A program made the position numbers and the translations under genes. Of a stretch of 64,000 nucleotides of DNA, positions 44,688 to 55,767 are shown in pieces. This stretch comes from Boesenbergia rotunda (taxonomy: Eukaryota; Streptophyta; Magnoliopsida; Zingiberales; Zingiberaceae). The stretch lies in assembly GCA_024364735.1 (NCBI GenBank), contig JAGFNQ010004033.1, positions 186,001-250,000 of the forward strand, written 5' to 3'. The notes beneath the pieces are model-generated. The model had not been told where the DNA came from, did not search any database, and saw only the letters and a program-made list of their open reading frames with translations. Every line of letters starts with the position of its first letter. Position 1 is the stretch's first letter.

Positions 44688-44870
44688 AACCGGTTTTTAT
44701 TATTTTTCCATTTTCTTTTCTTTTTCTTTTTTTTTTAAATACCAAACGGACTCGGAAAATTCCATAAAAATATTCTAAAAATTCCTAAAAATATCTAGAA
44801 TATTTCTAAACCATTTCTAAATAATTCTAAGGACTTTAAGAATTAAAAATGGGAATTTTGGGGCGTTACA

Positions 44871-44882
44871 ATCCCCCATACC
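44871..44882 (-). other. PPT of element C
   Basis: Minus-strand GGTATGGGGGAT abuts the LTR at 44870. Confidence 0.85.
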
Positions 44883-44905
44883 TTATAAAAAGTTCGTCCT
44901 CGAAC

Positions 44906-47589
44906 TTAGAATAATTCTGGATATCTTTCTCTCATGCTGTCCTCACGTTCCCAAGTAGCCTCTTCATGCTTTTGATTCTGCCAGATGACCTTCACTAGTG
45001 GCACTTCTTTGTTTCTTAATCTTTTAACTGCTTTGTCCACTATCTGTGTCGGTCTGCTCTCATAACTAAGATCTTCTTGGATCTGTACTGACTGAGGCTG
45101 AATCACTTGGCTAGGGTCGTGAATACACTTCTTTAGCATAGAGACATGAAATGTGCTGTGGATAGCTGACATATCCTCTGGTAAGTCCAACTCATATGCT
45201 ACCTTACCAACCCTCTTTATGATCCTATAGGGTCCTATGTAGCGAGGACTCAGCTTTCCCTTCTTGCCAAATCTCACCACTCCCTTCATGGGAGCGACCT
45301 TGAGAAATACTGAATCTCCAACTTGGAATTCAAGTGGCCTACGGCGTGTGTCAGCATAACTTTTCTGTCTACTCTGGGCAGTCTCAATCCTCTGGCGGAT
45401 CGTCTGGATAGCCTGAGTGGTCTCATCTATAAGCTCAGTCTGGCTGTCTAGTCCTGACTCCATCTCTTTCTTCTCACCAGCTTCTTGCCAACATATGGGT
45501 GATCTACATTTCCTGCCATACAATGCCTCATAAGGCGCCATCCTGATGGTGGCCTGATAGCTATTGTTGTAGGCAAACTCAGCTAAGCACAGAAATTTGC
45601 ACCAACTACCTTTAAAGTCCAATGCACAAGCCCTGAGCATGTCTTCTAAAATCTGATTCACTCTCTCTGTTTGTCCATCTGTCTGGGGATGGAAAGCTGT
45701 GCTAAACTGAAGTCTGGTGCCTAGGGCGTCCTGAACACACTTCCAAAAATGGGAGGTGAATCGCCCATCTCTGTCAGAAACGATCGACTTCGGAACTCCG
45801 TGAAGCCTGATTACTTCTCTCACGTACAGCTGTGCTAACTGCTCTACCGAATGCGATAACTTGATGGCTAGGAAGTGGGCAGACTTGGTCAACCTGTCCA
45901 CTATCACCCAAATTGCATCATGTCCATGGGTGGTTCTTGGAAGACCTGTGATAAAGTCCATGGATATTTCTTCCCACTTCCACTCTGGAATGGAAAGTGG
46001 CTGTAGGACTCCTCCTGGTCTCTGGTGTTCTGCTTTGACTCTCTGGCAGGTCAAGCAGGTACTGATATATCTGGCCACGTCTCGCTTGAGCCCAGACCAC
46101 CAGAACCTTTGCTTTAAATCTTGGTACATCTTGGTAGAACCAGGATGCATAGAGTACGGGGTACTGTGGGCTTCTTCTAAAATATTCCTTCTTAGTTCCA
46201 CATCATTGGGGACGCAAAGGCGGTCTCCTAAATAGAGGATGCCACTATCTGATACTCGAAACTCTGAATTTTCTGCCTCTTGGATCCCCTGCTTGATCTT
46301 CTGGATTTCGGGGTCTTGACTTTGCTTTTCTTGTATATCTATAAGCAGGGTCGACTCTAGGGTCAATGCGGAAAATTGCCCAATTATTACCTCGACTCCA
46401 AAATCTTTTATTTCTTTCTGAAGTGGTAGAGACAGTGATGATAAGGACATCAGTGCCGCACAGGATTTTCTGCTCAGTGCATCTGCCACTTTATTAGCTT
46501 TACCTGGGTGGTAGAGGATTTCACAGTCATAGTCTTTGACCAACTCTAGCCACCTGCGCTGCCTCATATTCAGATCCTTCTGAGTGAAGAAGTACTTCAA
46601 ACTCTGATGGTCTGTGAAGATCTTGCACTGCACTCCATACAGGTAGTGTCTCCAAAGCTTCAGTGCAAAAACCACAGCTGCTAGCTCAAGGTCGTGTGTA
46701 GGGTAATTCTTCTCATAGTCCTTGAGCTGTCTGGAGGCATAAGCTATTACTTTACCATCTTGCATGAGAACAGCTCCAAGGCCCATCTTGGATGCATCGC
46801 TGTAGATGTCAAAGGCCTTGTCACTCTCTGGAACAGTCAGGATGGGAGCACTGGTCAGTCTCTTCTTCAGCTCTAGAAAACTGTGCTCGCATTTATCTGA
46901 CCATTCAAACTTCTTGTTCTTTCTGGTCAAGGCTGTGAGTGGAGAGGCTATCCTGGAAAAGTCCTCCACAAATTTTCTGTAATATCCTGCCAGGCCTAAG
47001 AAGCTTCTGATCTCACTGGCATTCTTGGGTCTACACCAGTTGCTGACTGCTTCTATCTTGGCTGGATCAACTTGAATACCTTCTTTGGATACAATGTGAC
47101 CTAGGAAGGTCACCTGATCTAGCCAAAACTCACACTTTGAGAATTTTGCATAGAGCTTCTCCTGCTGAAGGATCTGCAGCACTATCCTCAAGTGTGTAGC
47201 ATGGTCCTCTGGAGTCTGTGAGTATATGAGAATATCATCAATAAATACAATGACGAATTTATCGAGATACTCCCTGAAGATGTGGTTCATCAGCTCCATG
47301 AAGACTGCTGGAGCATTGGTTACTCCAAAAGGCATTACTACAAATTCGTAGTGGCCGTATCTTGTCCTGAAGGCCGTCCTGGGGATGTCACTTTCTTTAA
47401 CCTTTAGCTGATGATACCCAGAACGCAGGTCTATCTTCGAGAACACTGTAGCCCCTTTGAGTTGATCAAATAAATCATCTATTCTAGGAAGGGGGTACTT
47501 GTTCTTGATGGTCACCTTGTTCAGAGCTCTGTAGTCTATGCACAGACGCATAGACCCATCCTTCTTCTTGACGAAAAGTACAGGAGCTC
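44906..47589 (-). CDS. pol: Chromovirus Pol: RT, RNase H, integrase, chromodomain (element C)
   Basis: The genuine part begins near 47589 (GAPVLFVKKKDGSMRLC); upstream residues of this open frame are an out-of-frame shadow of gag-pro. About 894 residues. RT has the catalytic VFIDDILIY and the preceding FGVTNAPAVF. RNase H has IYSDASKMGLGAVLMQDGKVIAYASR and GKANKVADALSR. Integrase has the HHCC zinc finger (ending CLTCQ), the catalytic core (SMDFITGLP, VSDRDGRF, HPQTDGQTERVNQILEDMLR) with all three acidic residues. The C-terminal chromodomain is at about the last 55 residues (IVDKAVKRLRNKEVPLVKVIWQ.. EEATWERED). Stop at 44906, 36 bp from the LTR. Open throughout. Confidence 0.95.
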
Positions 47590-49539
47590 CCAGGGTGAAT
47601 GACTCGGGCGAATGAAGCCCTTGTCTAGTAGCTCCTGGAGTTGCTCTTGTAATTCCTTCAACTCTGCTGGAGACATACGATATGGGGCCTTCGAGACCGG
47701 ACCGGTACCGGGCACTAGCTCGATCTCGAATTCCACTTCTCTGTTGGGAGGTAGTCCAGGTAATTCTTCTGGGAACACTTCTGGATATTCGCAGACTACC
47801 CGTACATCCTCCTGCTTGAGTTCTTCCTTTGCTTCTGAGTCCACTATGTGTGCAAGAAAACCAGCACACCCTTGCTCTAGCATCTGGTGGGCTGCCAAGG
47901 CTGAGAGAAATTTCTGAGTCTTCCTCCTTGAGGCTCCTTGAAATTCGAATGGTGGTTCTCCTTCTGGGCTGAAAACCACCTTCCTTCTACGGCAGTCCAC
48001 TGAAGCGCTGTACTTACTGAGGAAATCCATGCCCAATATGATGTCGAAGTCCTGCATCGCAAGGACTATCAGATCGACATGTAGCTCTCGGTCTGAAATC
48101 TTGATTGGCACAGCCCGGAGCCGCTGGGTGGATTCCATGATTTCCCCTGAAGGGAGAGTTGTCAGGAATCTAGACTCCCAACTCTCTGTAGGCACCTGTA
48201 ACTTACTAGCAAAAGGTACTGATACGAAAGAATGGGTCGCCCCAGTGTCAAACAGTGTAGTAGCTAAATGCTGAAAAATAACTATTTGACCTGTTACGAC
48301 CGTGGAGGCACTGGCAGCTTCTTCCTTCGTGAGGGAAAAGACTCTGGCATTGGTTGGAACTGGTGCTGCTTCCAATCCTCCCTGACTGATCTGAGGTCCC
48401 TCCAGCATAGTAGGCATGTAATGTAACTGAGGCTGGCCTCCATACTGAACGGACTGCTGAGGAAGTACTTTAAACTTGTTTGGGCAGTCTCTGGATCTGT
48501 GTCCCTCTTGTCCACATGAATAGCATCCAGTTACACCCAAAAGGCATGTTCCTGGATGGTTCCTCCCACACTTAGGACAAGGTGGATACCTAGCTTGCTT
48601 ATTCTCTGGTTTTCCTTTCTGGCTGCCAGGCCACTGCTTCCTTTTGTGGTTCTTGTTCTTCCAGTTCTGGCTATTTGGCTGAGGCTTCTGGCCTCCTATT
48701 GTCTTGTTCTCAATCAGGACTGGCTTCTGCTGTGCTTGCTGTGCCTTGATGCTATTCAGGTAGTGTTCTGAGATTAGAGCACTACTGACCAACTCCTCGC
48801 TGGTCTGGGGTCGGTGCATCCCGCTGTTCACGTTGAGTGCTATCTCCGGGTTCAGCATGCGAAGCATCAGTCTGACTCGCTCCTTCTCTGTGCTGACTAG
48901 CTCTGGGCAGAGGCGAGCTAGTCTGTTGAACTTTGCAACTGCTTCCCCCACTGGTAGGCTACCCTGTCTGAACTCCATGAAGTCCTCGAAGTGCTTGTTG
49001 GTAACCTTCATGTGGAAGAATTCCTCATAGAACTCGTGCTCAAAATCTGCCCAGCTCATCTGGTTGACTATCTTCTTACTCTTGACTCGCTCCCACCACA
49101 TACGAGCATCTCCAGTTAGGCAGAAGGAGGCACATTTGACCTTCTCAACCTCTGGCCAGTCAAGAAGCTCCATCGTGCTCTCTAAAGTCTTGAACCAAGC
49201 CTGGGCATCCCAGGGCTCAGTCGTGCCTGAGAAGCTTTCGGGTTTCAGCCTCTGCCACTGGACGAGGTATGCTTCTTGTCTTCGGTTCACAGCAGGGGTC
49301 TCCTGTGGGACTGGTGGAACTTCAGCCACTACTGGGGTTCCCACTCCTGCTGTGGGTGGTGTAGGGGGCACTGGGTGCTGATTCGCCATCAGTGTGGCGA
49401 TGGTCTTCTGTTGTTCTGTAATCTGGGCTTGCATTTGAGCAATGACTGCCATCAGGTTTGGCTGTTCTGTGCCAGGCTCACTGTTATCTTGAACTGGAGT
49501 TCTGTTATTAGCATTAGGAGCTCGGCCTCTTCTTGCCAT
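47536..49539 (-). CDS. gag: Chromovirus Gag-protease (element C), frameshifted at its end
   Basis: 667 residues from ATG 49539 (MARRGRAPNANNRT). A Gln-rich coiled segment (about 30-53) precedes the retrotransposon Gag domain (about 95-260: AWFKTLESTMELLDWPEVEKV, FYEEFFHMKVTNKHFEDF, EFRQGSLPVGEAVAKFNRLARLCPEL). Zinc knuckle CYSCGQEGHRSRDC at 339-352. Aspartic protease with DTGATHS at 431-437 and ILGMDFL near 501-507. RT begins at about residue 617 (SKAPYRMSPAELKELQEQLQELLDKGFIRPSHSPW); after residue 650 a single-base loss at about 47589 shifts the frame and the last 17 residues are out of frame. All domains before that look intact. Confidence 0.95.
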   Translation of the reverse strand: MARRGRAPNANNRTPVQDNSEPGTEQPNLMAVIAQMQAQITEQQKTIATLMANQHPVPPTPPTAGVGTPVVAEVPPVPQETPAVNRRQEAYLVQWQRLKPESFSGTTEPWDAQAWFKTLESTMELLDWPEVEKVKCASFCLTGDARMWWERVKSKKIVNQMSWADFEHEFYEEFFHMKVTNKHFEDFMEFRQGSLPVGEAVAKFNRLARLCPELVSTEKERVRLMLRMLNPEIALNVNSGMHRPQTSEELVSSALISEHYLNSIKAQQAQQKPVLIENKTIGGQKPQPNSQNWKNKNHKRKQWPGSQKGKPENKQARYPPCPKCGRNHPGTCLLGVTGCYSCGQEGHRSRDCPNKFKVLPQQSVQYGGQPQLHYMPTMLEGPQISQGGLEAAPVPTNARVFSLTKEEAASASTVVTGQIVIFQHLATTLFDTGATHSFVSVPFASKLQVPTESWESRFLTTLPSGEIMESTQRLRAVPIKISDRELHVDLIVLAMQDFDIILGMDFLSKYSASVDCRRRKVVFSPEGEPPFEFQGASRRKTQKFLSALAAHQMLEQGCAGFLAHIVDSEAKEELKQEDVRVVCEYPEVFPEELPGLPPNREVEFEIELVPGTGPVSKAPYRMSPAELKELQEQLQELLDKGFIRPSHSPWELLYFSSRRRMGLCVCA

Positions 49540-49821
49540 CTAATAATGCATAAAGTAACAAGAAATCACTACTACTTCTCTAGGTATAAACTTATCTTCT
49601 TACTTAGTATCCTAATGTCCATTCTAGGGATTAAACATGATTCCGTGATACTAAGGGATTAAACATGCTTCCTTGTTCTATGCACATGTGAGTAGTACTT
49701 AAGCATTTCTCTATACTGCAATTAAATAAAGGAGCAATAGAAAAACTGAAACTTAAAGCTTTCTTACTTGAAGACGGCAAGGTTGATGCTGATGTGTGTG
49801 TGATGCTGGAGAATGGGAACT
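49540..49821 (-). other. Leader of element C
   Basis: Short non-coding region between PBS and gag ATG. Nothing else seen. Confidence 0.6.
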
Positions 49822-49833
49822 GCTCTGATACCA
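49822..49833 (-). other. PBS of element C
   Basis: Minus-strand TGGTATCAGAGC, perfect initiator-Met type, two bases from the LTR at 49836. Confidence 0.95.
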
Positions 49834-50066
49834 CCTGTAGCGACCCGACTTCTCTCTACCTTAGACGGATCGTTACTTTTCTCTACTTCTCAACTCTCTA
49901 TACATGACTAAAGAAAATTGCGGAAATCTTTTTTTTTTCTTTTAAATTCTGCTAACAATTATATTCTAACTTAAGCAATCATGTATAATAATACCATGTC
50001 ATACTTTCTTCTCAAATCCCATAGCTAATACCTGTTGAAAACAGCCTTACCCTTCTTAAACTGCCT

Positions 50067-50103
50067 GTACCAGTCGACTGGTGACGTGGCAGTCGACTGG
50101 TAC
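50067..50103. repeat. GTACCAGTCGACTG hairpin, right LTR of C
   Basis: Same 14-base arms and GTGACGTGG loop as at 39575-39611. Confidence 0.85.
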
Positions 50104-51910
50104 GCCTGTCATCAGTTTTACAGGTTTCGGCCCTTGCTTTCCAAGTCCACCATTCCTTCAATTTCGAGCCATATCAAACTACGACACCATTTCTATACTC
50201 TATATCAGTTTCCTAAACAATTTAGCCAATCAAACGAATCCCTAAACTTGAATTTAGGACTTTTATGGAAGAAAATAAACTAAACAAGTTTATATAAACT
50301 TTAACAATAGAGTTTGTACCAATCTTGACTTCTATGAATTTATAACACCAAATACATGTTCTACGACCTTGCTAAAGCATTATGAAATGTGATTGCAACT
50401 TTTCTGAACATTTTTAAGAAATAAAAACTTGATTCAAAGGGAAATTGATACTATCTTGGCACGAACTCCTTTCCCTCTAACAAAGTATCAATATCTCTAA
50501 CTACTCACACTTCTACTCATCCAATGCAATCATAAGGATATATATGCTAAATGAAATGACATGGAATCTTTACTCTAAGAAATTTAGCATGTAAAACTAT
50601 CCAAAACTCATATACTCAATAATCTCCATAAGCAAGAACTTGAAATTTGAATAACTTAAACCATGTAATTCAAATAACTAAATTGTCTCGTCTCAAGGAT
50701 CTCTCCATAATCAGCCACCACACACACTCTACTCAGCACCGCCTCGTCGTCTTCCTTCAGAATTGCTTGCCTTTACCTTTATCTGCAATAAGAGGAAATG
50801 CATCTATAAGCATAAAGCTTAGTAAGTACTATCTAGCTCACAAAAACTCGGAATGTGCAAACATGCTTCTAGATCAAACTGAACATCATATGAGATCCTA
50901 ATATGCTTGAAAGAAAACTAAGAACATGTATAACTCCAAAACATGCATACTCAAGCAATAATAAATCTCAATTTACTTTTCTTGGCTCAACTAGAAACTT
51001 TAGCTATTCTTTAACTTTTGAAAACTTTCTTAAACTTTAGAAAACTTTGCTAAAGCATATACTTGAAAATACTAATCACTTGGATCCACTGAAGACGTAA
51101 GTACCATCTGATGCGCGTTCCCTAAAAGGTTGGGGTAGCGAGCCGCCAATCCTAATAGAGCAGACCTTGGTCTACCAGGGCCAAGACCTTGGAATTGGAC
51201 ACCTGGATTTCTTTAACGACGCCCTTGGACGCCGGGTACTGGCCTTAGAAAATAAAATAGCTTTTCTTACTTTTCTTTCTTATCTGTAAATGCCTTGGCA
51301 TTTTCTGGAGCACCTTGCGTGCTAAAATCCCTAAGTCTTGACTTTTGGGGATTTCTTAAGGCCTTGGCCTTTTCTTTTCTTATCTTTATCTTCTCTTTTC
51401 TTTTCTCATAGCTTTCTTAGACCCTAAACTCATATAGGGTACATGAATAAACTTATACATAAGCATACAACAATTAATGAACTAAGATAACATGCAAAAA
51501 CTTAAACAAAAAGGAAATAGCTCTTTTTAAAACTTTTAAAGGAAATTCTCGCGGAAAAACCGCCTCTTACTGCAGGTGAGCAGTACTTACATTGATATCT
51601 TGGACTAACAACCAAGATTAATGTCTAGAGCTCGGGAGAAACTTGAGATCTCAGAGAATTCTTCACGTCTACGCGTTCCTCTCGTCGCGGGGATCCCGAA
51701 TATAGGATTATCTCTTGGAGAAGAGTCTTGGCCGGCCCTCCTTGGCCTTGATGGTGGTCGGCGTTGCCCAAGAGGAGGGGTGGTCGGCATGAGGGTTTGG
51801 AGAGGAGAGAAATAAAATTTCTCTCTTTAACTATCTATTTATACTTAAGGCAGATTAAACTAACAATTCCTTAAATAACCTTCTCTCCGTCCCTTGTTGT
51901 GCTTGATACC

Positions 51911-51979
51911 CCTAGCCCAGCCGGTTGTGCGCTTGTGTCGTCTCGCGGTGGTCGCGGGTTCGATCCACCCGCTGCACTT
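51911..51979 (+). other. tRNA-like sequence in right LTR of C
   Basis: Copy of 44619-44687 with one change (GTGTCGTCTC for GTGTCATCTC). A- and B-box-like elements with a pairing T-arm. Confidence 0.6.
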
Positions 51980-52162
51980 AACCGGTTTTTATTATTTTTC
52001 CATTTTCTTTTCTTTTTCTTTTTTTTTAAAATACCAAACGGACTCGGAAAATTCCATAAAAATATTCTAAAAATTCCTAAAAATATCTAGAATATTTCTA
52101 AACCATTTCTAAATAATTCTAAGGACTTTAAGAGTTAAAAATGGGAATTTTGGGGCGTTACA

Positions 52163-52167
52163 CCTAT
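52163..52167. repeat. TSD of element C (right)
   Basis: CCTAT, second copy, resuming F's LTR. Confidence 0.95.
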
Positions 52168-53043
52168 TGTAGCCTATATATACCTCATGTGTCATGAGAC
52201 CAAGGCATCCAATAACAAACAACGCACAACCTAATTCTCTCCCTCTCACAACCTCTCTCCTAGGGTTTTGGCGCCGCAAGGGAGAAGTGGAGGAGGCGGC
52301 AAGAAGGAAAGAAAGGAAGAGCTCTTCTCATCTTCTTCTCTTCTTCACTTGGTCTTCTCCATCCTAGGGCGTGTGCTAATTTCAAGGGAGAGGGCTGTTC
52401 GGCACCAACCGTTAAGAAAGGGAGCTTCTTCTTCTCTCTTTGGTCGGCGGCAAGGAAGTAGAGGGGGAGGTGACCGGCGGCTGGGTTTCTAACAAGGAGA
52501 GAGTTCATTCTCTTCTTCTTCCTCTCTTCTTTCTTTGGTGGACGACACAAAGAAGGAGTCTCTCCTTCTAGGGTTCTGGCGGCAACAAAGAGAGAAAAAG
52601 AAACCCTAGGGTTTCGGCACAAGGAAGAAGAAGGAGAAGGAAGCTAGGGCTTTGTCTTGGTGACTTCGTTTTTTGGAAGACCGTCGCTCACACAACGTCC
52701 AAGAAGAGGTTAGGTCATACAATAGAAGATCACGAGGTAAACAAGAGGTATATTTCTTGTTTTGGATCCTTCTTGCTTATCTTATTATTGTATGTTGTTA
52801 ATTAACATGGACCCCGAAGATAAACACAAAAATCGGCGATCTATTCATCGTCTATTTCGCGGCTAGTCGACTAGACGAGTTAGATTGCTTGAACAACAAG
52901 TTTGTTCGAGTGGTCACTCAAGTTGATTAGTACGATGATGAAACGGTTGCTTGGGTAATTAATCTCCATCCAGATTTGTTTTAGTTAATAAAATTTTAAT
53001 CCGGGGACATGGAGAGGATTCCCATGCATAACCGAAACCAACA

Positions 53044-55441
53044 ATTATATACCCAATAAATGATTTTATAATCTACTTTGTTACAGGTGACGTTTATCGA
53101 CACTAAAGTACACAACTCTTATATAGGGAACCGTAGTGGCTTTAAGTCAAAGGACTGTTTATATCAATAGTCGCTATAAGAATGTTTATGACACTCATAT
53201 AACAATCTATGAAACTTTCTCATGACGAGTCAGATAAGTACATATTCTCTAATATATACTCATGTATTAACTTGATATTTTATATCCATGTGTTATGACA
53301 TTAAGTCTTTAGTTAACCTATATGCTAGTTTCAATGTATTAATATTGCTCTTGTATATTAATATTTGACTAGAAATAATTGAGAGTAGTGTTCTATATAT
53401 ATCTATAGCTTTATAATCAATTCAACTAATTGATATTCTATAGAATAAAACCTACGACTCTAGGTTATTATTATATTTATTCAAATTTGCACAGACATAA
53501 ATAAATATAATAATCTTAAAATATTATTTTTTATTAAAATATGATACGATAGTCTTATATCAATCATCTCATAATTGGTTGTTAAGGCTAATACTAACAA
53601 TCTTCTACTAGCATTTAAGCTAATCATTGAAGTATCTAATACCTAATAATCTAGTGTGACTATCATACTTCCTCTGTGCCAAAGTCTTGGTTAATGGGTT
53701 TGCAATGTTATCATTTGTCGGTACTTTACATATTTTCACATCTCCTCTATCGATAATCTCTCGAATAAGATAGAATCGCCAAAGCATGTATTTGGATCGC
53801 TAATGTGACCTTGGTTCCTTAGCCTATGTAATAACCTTGTTATTATCACAATAGAAGTCTATTGGGTAGCTATGCTAGGAAATATGCCAAGTTCTGTAAT
53901 GAACTTTTTGATCCAAATAGCATCTTTTGCTACATTAGAAGCAGCAATATACTCAACCTCTATGATAGAATTAGCAACTGTGTCTTGCTTTTAACTCTTT
54001 CATCTCACAACACCATCATTTAAGCAAAACACATATCCTAACTGTGATCTTGAATCATTTTTGTCGGTTTGTAACCTTGCATCACTATAGCCCTTTACAA
54101 TGAGCTCCTCATTACCTCCATATATTAAGAAATAATCTTTAGTTATTTTTAAATACTTAAGAATATTTTTGACTATTGTTTAGTGACTTTCACTTGGATC
54201 TGACTGGTATATACTTGTATGCTTATTGCATACAAGATATCAAAGTGAGTACATACATTACATACACAATAGACCCAATAGCAGATGCATAAAAAATCTT
54301 ATCCATGTGATTCCTCTCTTTTTTAGAAGAGGGTCATTGAGCTTGGAAAGGTTCATACCATATGACATATGCAAAAATCCTCTCTTAGAATTCTGCATGA
54401 CAAAACAGTTAATATATATATTCTGACTCAGGCCAAGCAATTTGTTAAATCTATCTCTATAGATCATAATGCCTAAAATATAGACAACTTCACCTAATTA
54501 GGTCTTTTATTGAGAAACAGTTCTCAAGCCAAGTCTTTATAGATTGTAGGACAGGGACATCATTTTCAACGAGAAGTATGTCATCTACATACAAAATGAG
54601 AAAGATGATTGTGCTCCTACTAATGCTTTTGTAGACATATAGTTCATCTTAGTTCTTAATGAAACTAAACTCTTTGATTGCATTATCGAATCAAACATTC
54701 CAGCTTCTAGAAGCTTTCTTTAATCCATAAATAGACTTTAGCAACTTACATACCTTTGTATCATTCATTAGATCAACAAAATTCTCAGGTTGTATCATAT
54801 TCACATCCTCGAGTAGATTCCTATTATGGAATGCAATTTTGACATCCATATGCTAGATTTTATAATCATGGTAAGCTACAATAGCAAGCAAGATCTGAAT
54901 GGATTTAAGCATCACAACTGGTGAAAAGATTTTATCATAGTCTATACTATGAATTTTTTTGAACCCTTTAGCTACTACTCGCCCTTTAAAGGTATGTACA
55001 TGACCATCCATCAGTTTTCTTCTTGAAAACTCATTTACACCCAATGGGATTTATGCCATCACGTGGGTCAACCAAAGTCTATACTTGGTTGGTATACATG
55101 GATTCCATTTCAGATCTTTTGGCTTCTAGCCATTTCTCAGAATCTGGACTCATTATAGCTTCTTGATAGGATATAGACTCATTCAGATCAATACACATTA
55201 CATCACCATGGTCAAACAAGAGAAGTGGATATTTCTCAGGTTGATGATGTGTCTTATCAGATCTATATAGAGCTTGATCTACTTGAACAGGTTGTTGTTC
55301 CACAATTACTTATGATGCAACAGGTTCATGATACACAATATCTTGTGGTGCCTGTTCAGGTTCCATCAAAGTATCAGTGCTAATTTGTGTATCTCGAATT
55401 TTTTCAAGATCTACTTTTCTCGTATAAGTTTCTCTAGAAAT
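53044..55441 (-). mobile_element. Element I: oldest copia remnant, host of F
   Basis: Minus strand. 53044-53599 is the remaining part of its 3' LTR (ends CTAACA; similar to G's LTR around 7680-8195), with an adjacent purine-rich minus-strand stretch (PPT remnant). Pol remains follow to 55441, where fragment J begins. The other part of the LTR lies beyond F, outside the window. Confidence 0.75.
53605..55441 (-). pseudogene. pol: Decayed copia RT and RNase H of element I
   Basis: Minus-strand pieces in order: pre-RT linker ESISYQEAIMSPDSEKWLEAKRSEMESMYTNQV (55303-55079), RT start HVHTFKGRVVAKGFKKIHSIDYDKIFSPVVMLKSIQILLAI (55044-54853), and the RT end segment FVMQNSKRGFLHMSYGMNLSK (54467-54258), followed by RNase H-like decay to about 53620. 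Frames are separated by stops and shifts. Closest in this window to F's pol. Integrase and gag are missing because J/L cut it. Confidence 0.85.
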
Positions 55442-55767
55442 TGTGGGATTGTTTAGAATCGATAGGGGGGGGGGTGAATATCGATAAAAATTTCGGACAT
55501 GAAAAGAATATTATGCAGCAAAAAATTAAATCAATGCTAACACAATTTTTTTTACTTGGTTCGGAGTCTAGATTGGCTCCTACTCTAAGGCCCACGGTCC
55601 TTGACCGTTTACGTTGGACAATTCTATATTTCAGAAAATAGTACAATTGTTGAAGCACGAATATAGAATTTAAAGTTAAGCACTTAAACAAAATACCGAT
55701 GACAGGAAAAGGAATTGAGGATCGGAGCAGCAGGTCGTCGTTCTGGAGCGTTGTTGGCGCTTGAAAC
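55442..55767 (-). mobile_element. Fragment J: partial Sirevirus-type LTR
   Basis: TGTGGGATTGTTTAGAATCGATAGG, the same outer end as E's LTR, then similar blocks (TTCGGAGTC..TTGGCTCCTACTC, GGTCGTCGTT, TTGGCGCTTGAA). It ends where L's LTR starts, so L may have inserted in it and the rest was lost. A separate run of ten or more G lies just inside the end. Confidence 0.7.

Larger units (their letters stand above)
39344..44870 (-). mobile_element. Element C 3' LTR (left), interrupted by S2
   Basis: 39344-41246 plus 44447-44870, exactly 2,327 bp in total once S2 and one TSD copy are removed. Contents mirror the right LTR at an offset of 10,492 bp up to S2. Confidence 0.95.
39344..52162 (-). mobile_element. 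Element C: near-intact Ty3/gypsy chromovirus (Tekay-like)
   Basis: LTRs 2,327 bp each (left interrupted by S2), PBS, gag-pro, pol with C-terminal chromodomain, PPT, and perfect TSD CCTAT. Minus orientation. By eye the LTRs differ at only about six positions (for example 41114/51607, 44470/51763, 44650/51940), so insertion is very recent. Gag-pol is open except for one frameshift near 47589. Chromodomain plus a single gag-pol reading unit points to the Tekay/Del clade of chromoviruses. Confidence 0.95.
49836..52162 (-). mobile_element. Element C 5' LTR (right)
   Basis: 2,327 bp, plus-strand TGTAGCGACCCG..GGGGCGTTACA. Minus-strand TATA box TATAAATAG at 51835-51843. It includes the AGTCGACT hairpin (50067-50103) and the tRNA-like sequence (51911-51979). 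Open frames at 50035 and 50647 are the same incidental frames as in the left LTR. Confidence 0.95.
38479..53043 (+). mobile_element. Element F 3' LTR, interrupted by chromovirus C
   Basis: TGTTAGGATGTATACTAAAAG at 38479 to CGAAACCAACA at 53043; about 1,740 bp once C and one TSD copy are removed. After C it continues with TATA-like CTATATATACC (52172-52182), a purine-rich leader (52250-52700) and the GGACCCCGAAGATAAACAC block. The sequence after 53043 belongs to element I's LTR, so F inserted there. Confidence 0.85.

Noticed and set aside
44906..49539. Endogenous pararetrovirus or other plant virus
   Set aside because: Gag, DTG protease, RT, RNase H, integrase and chromodomain between 2.3-kb LTRs with PBS and TSD identify a Ty3/gypsy chromovirus; no movement protein is seen.
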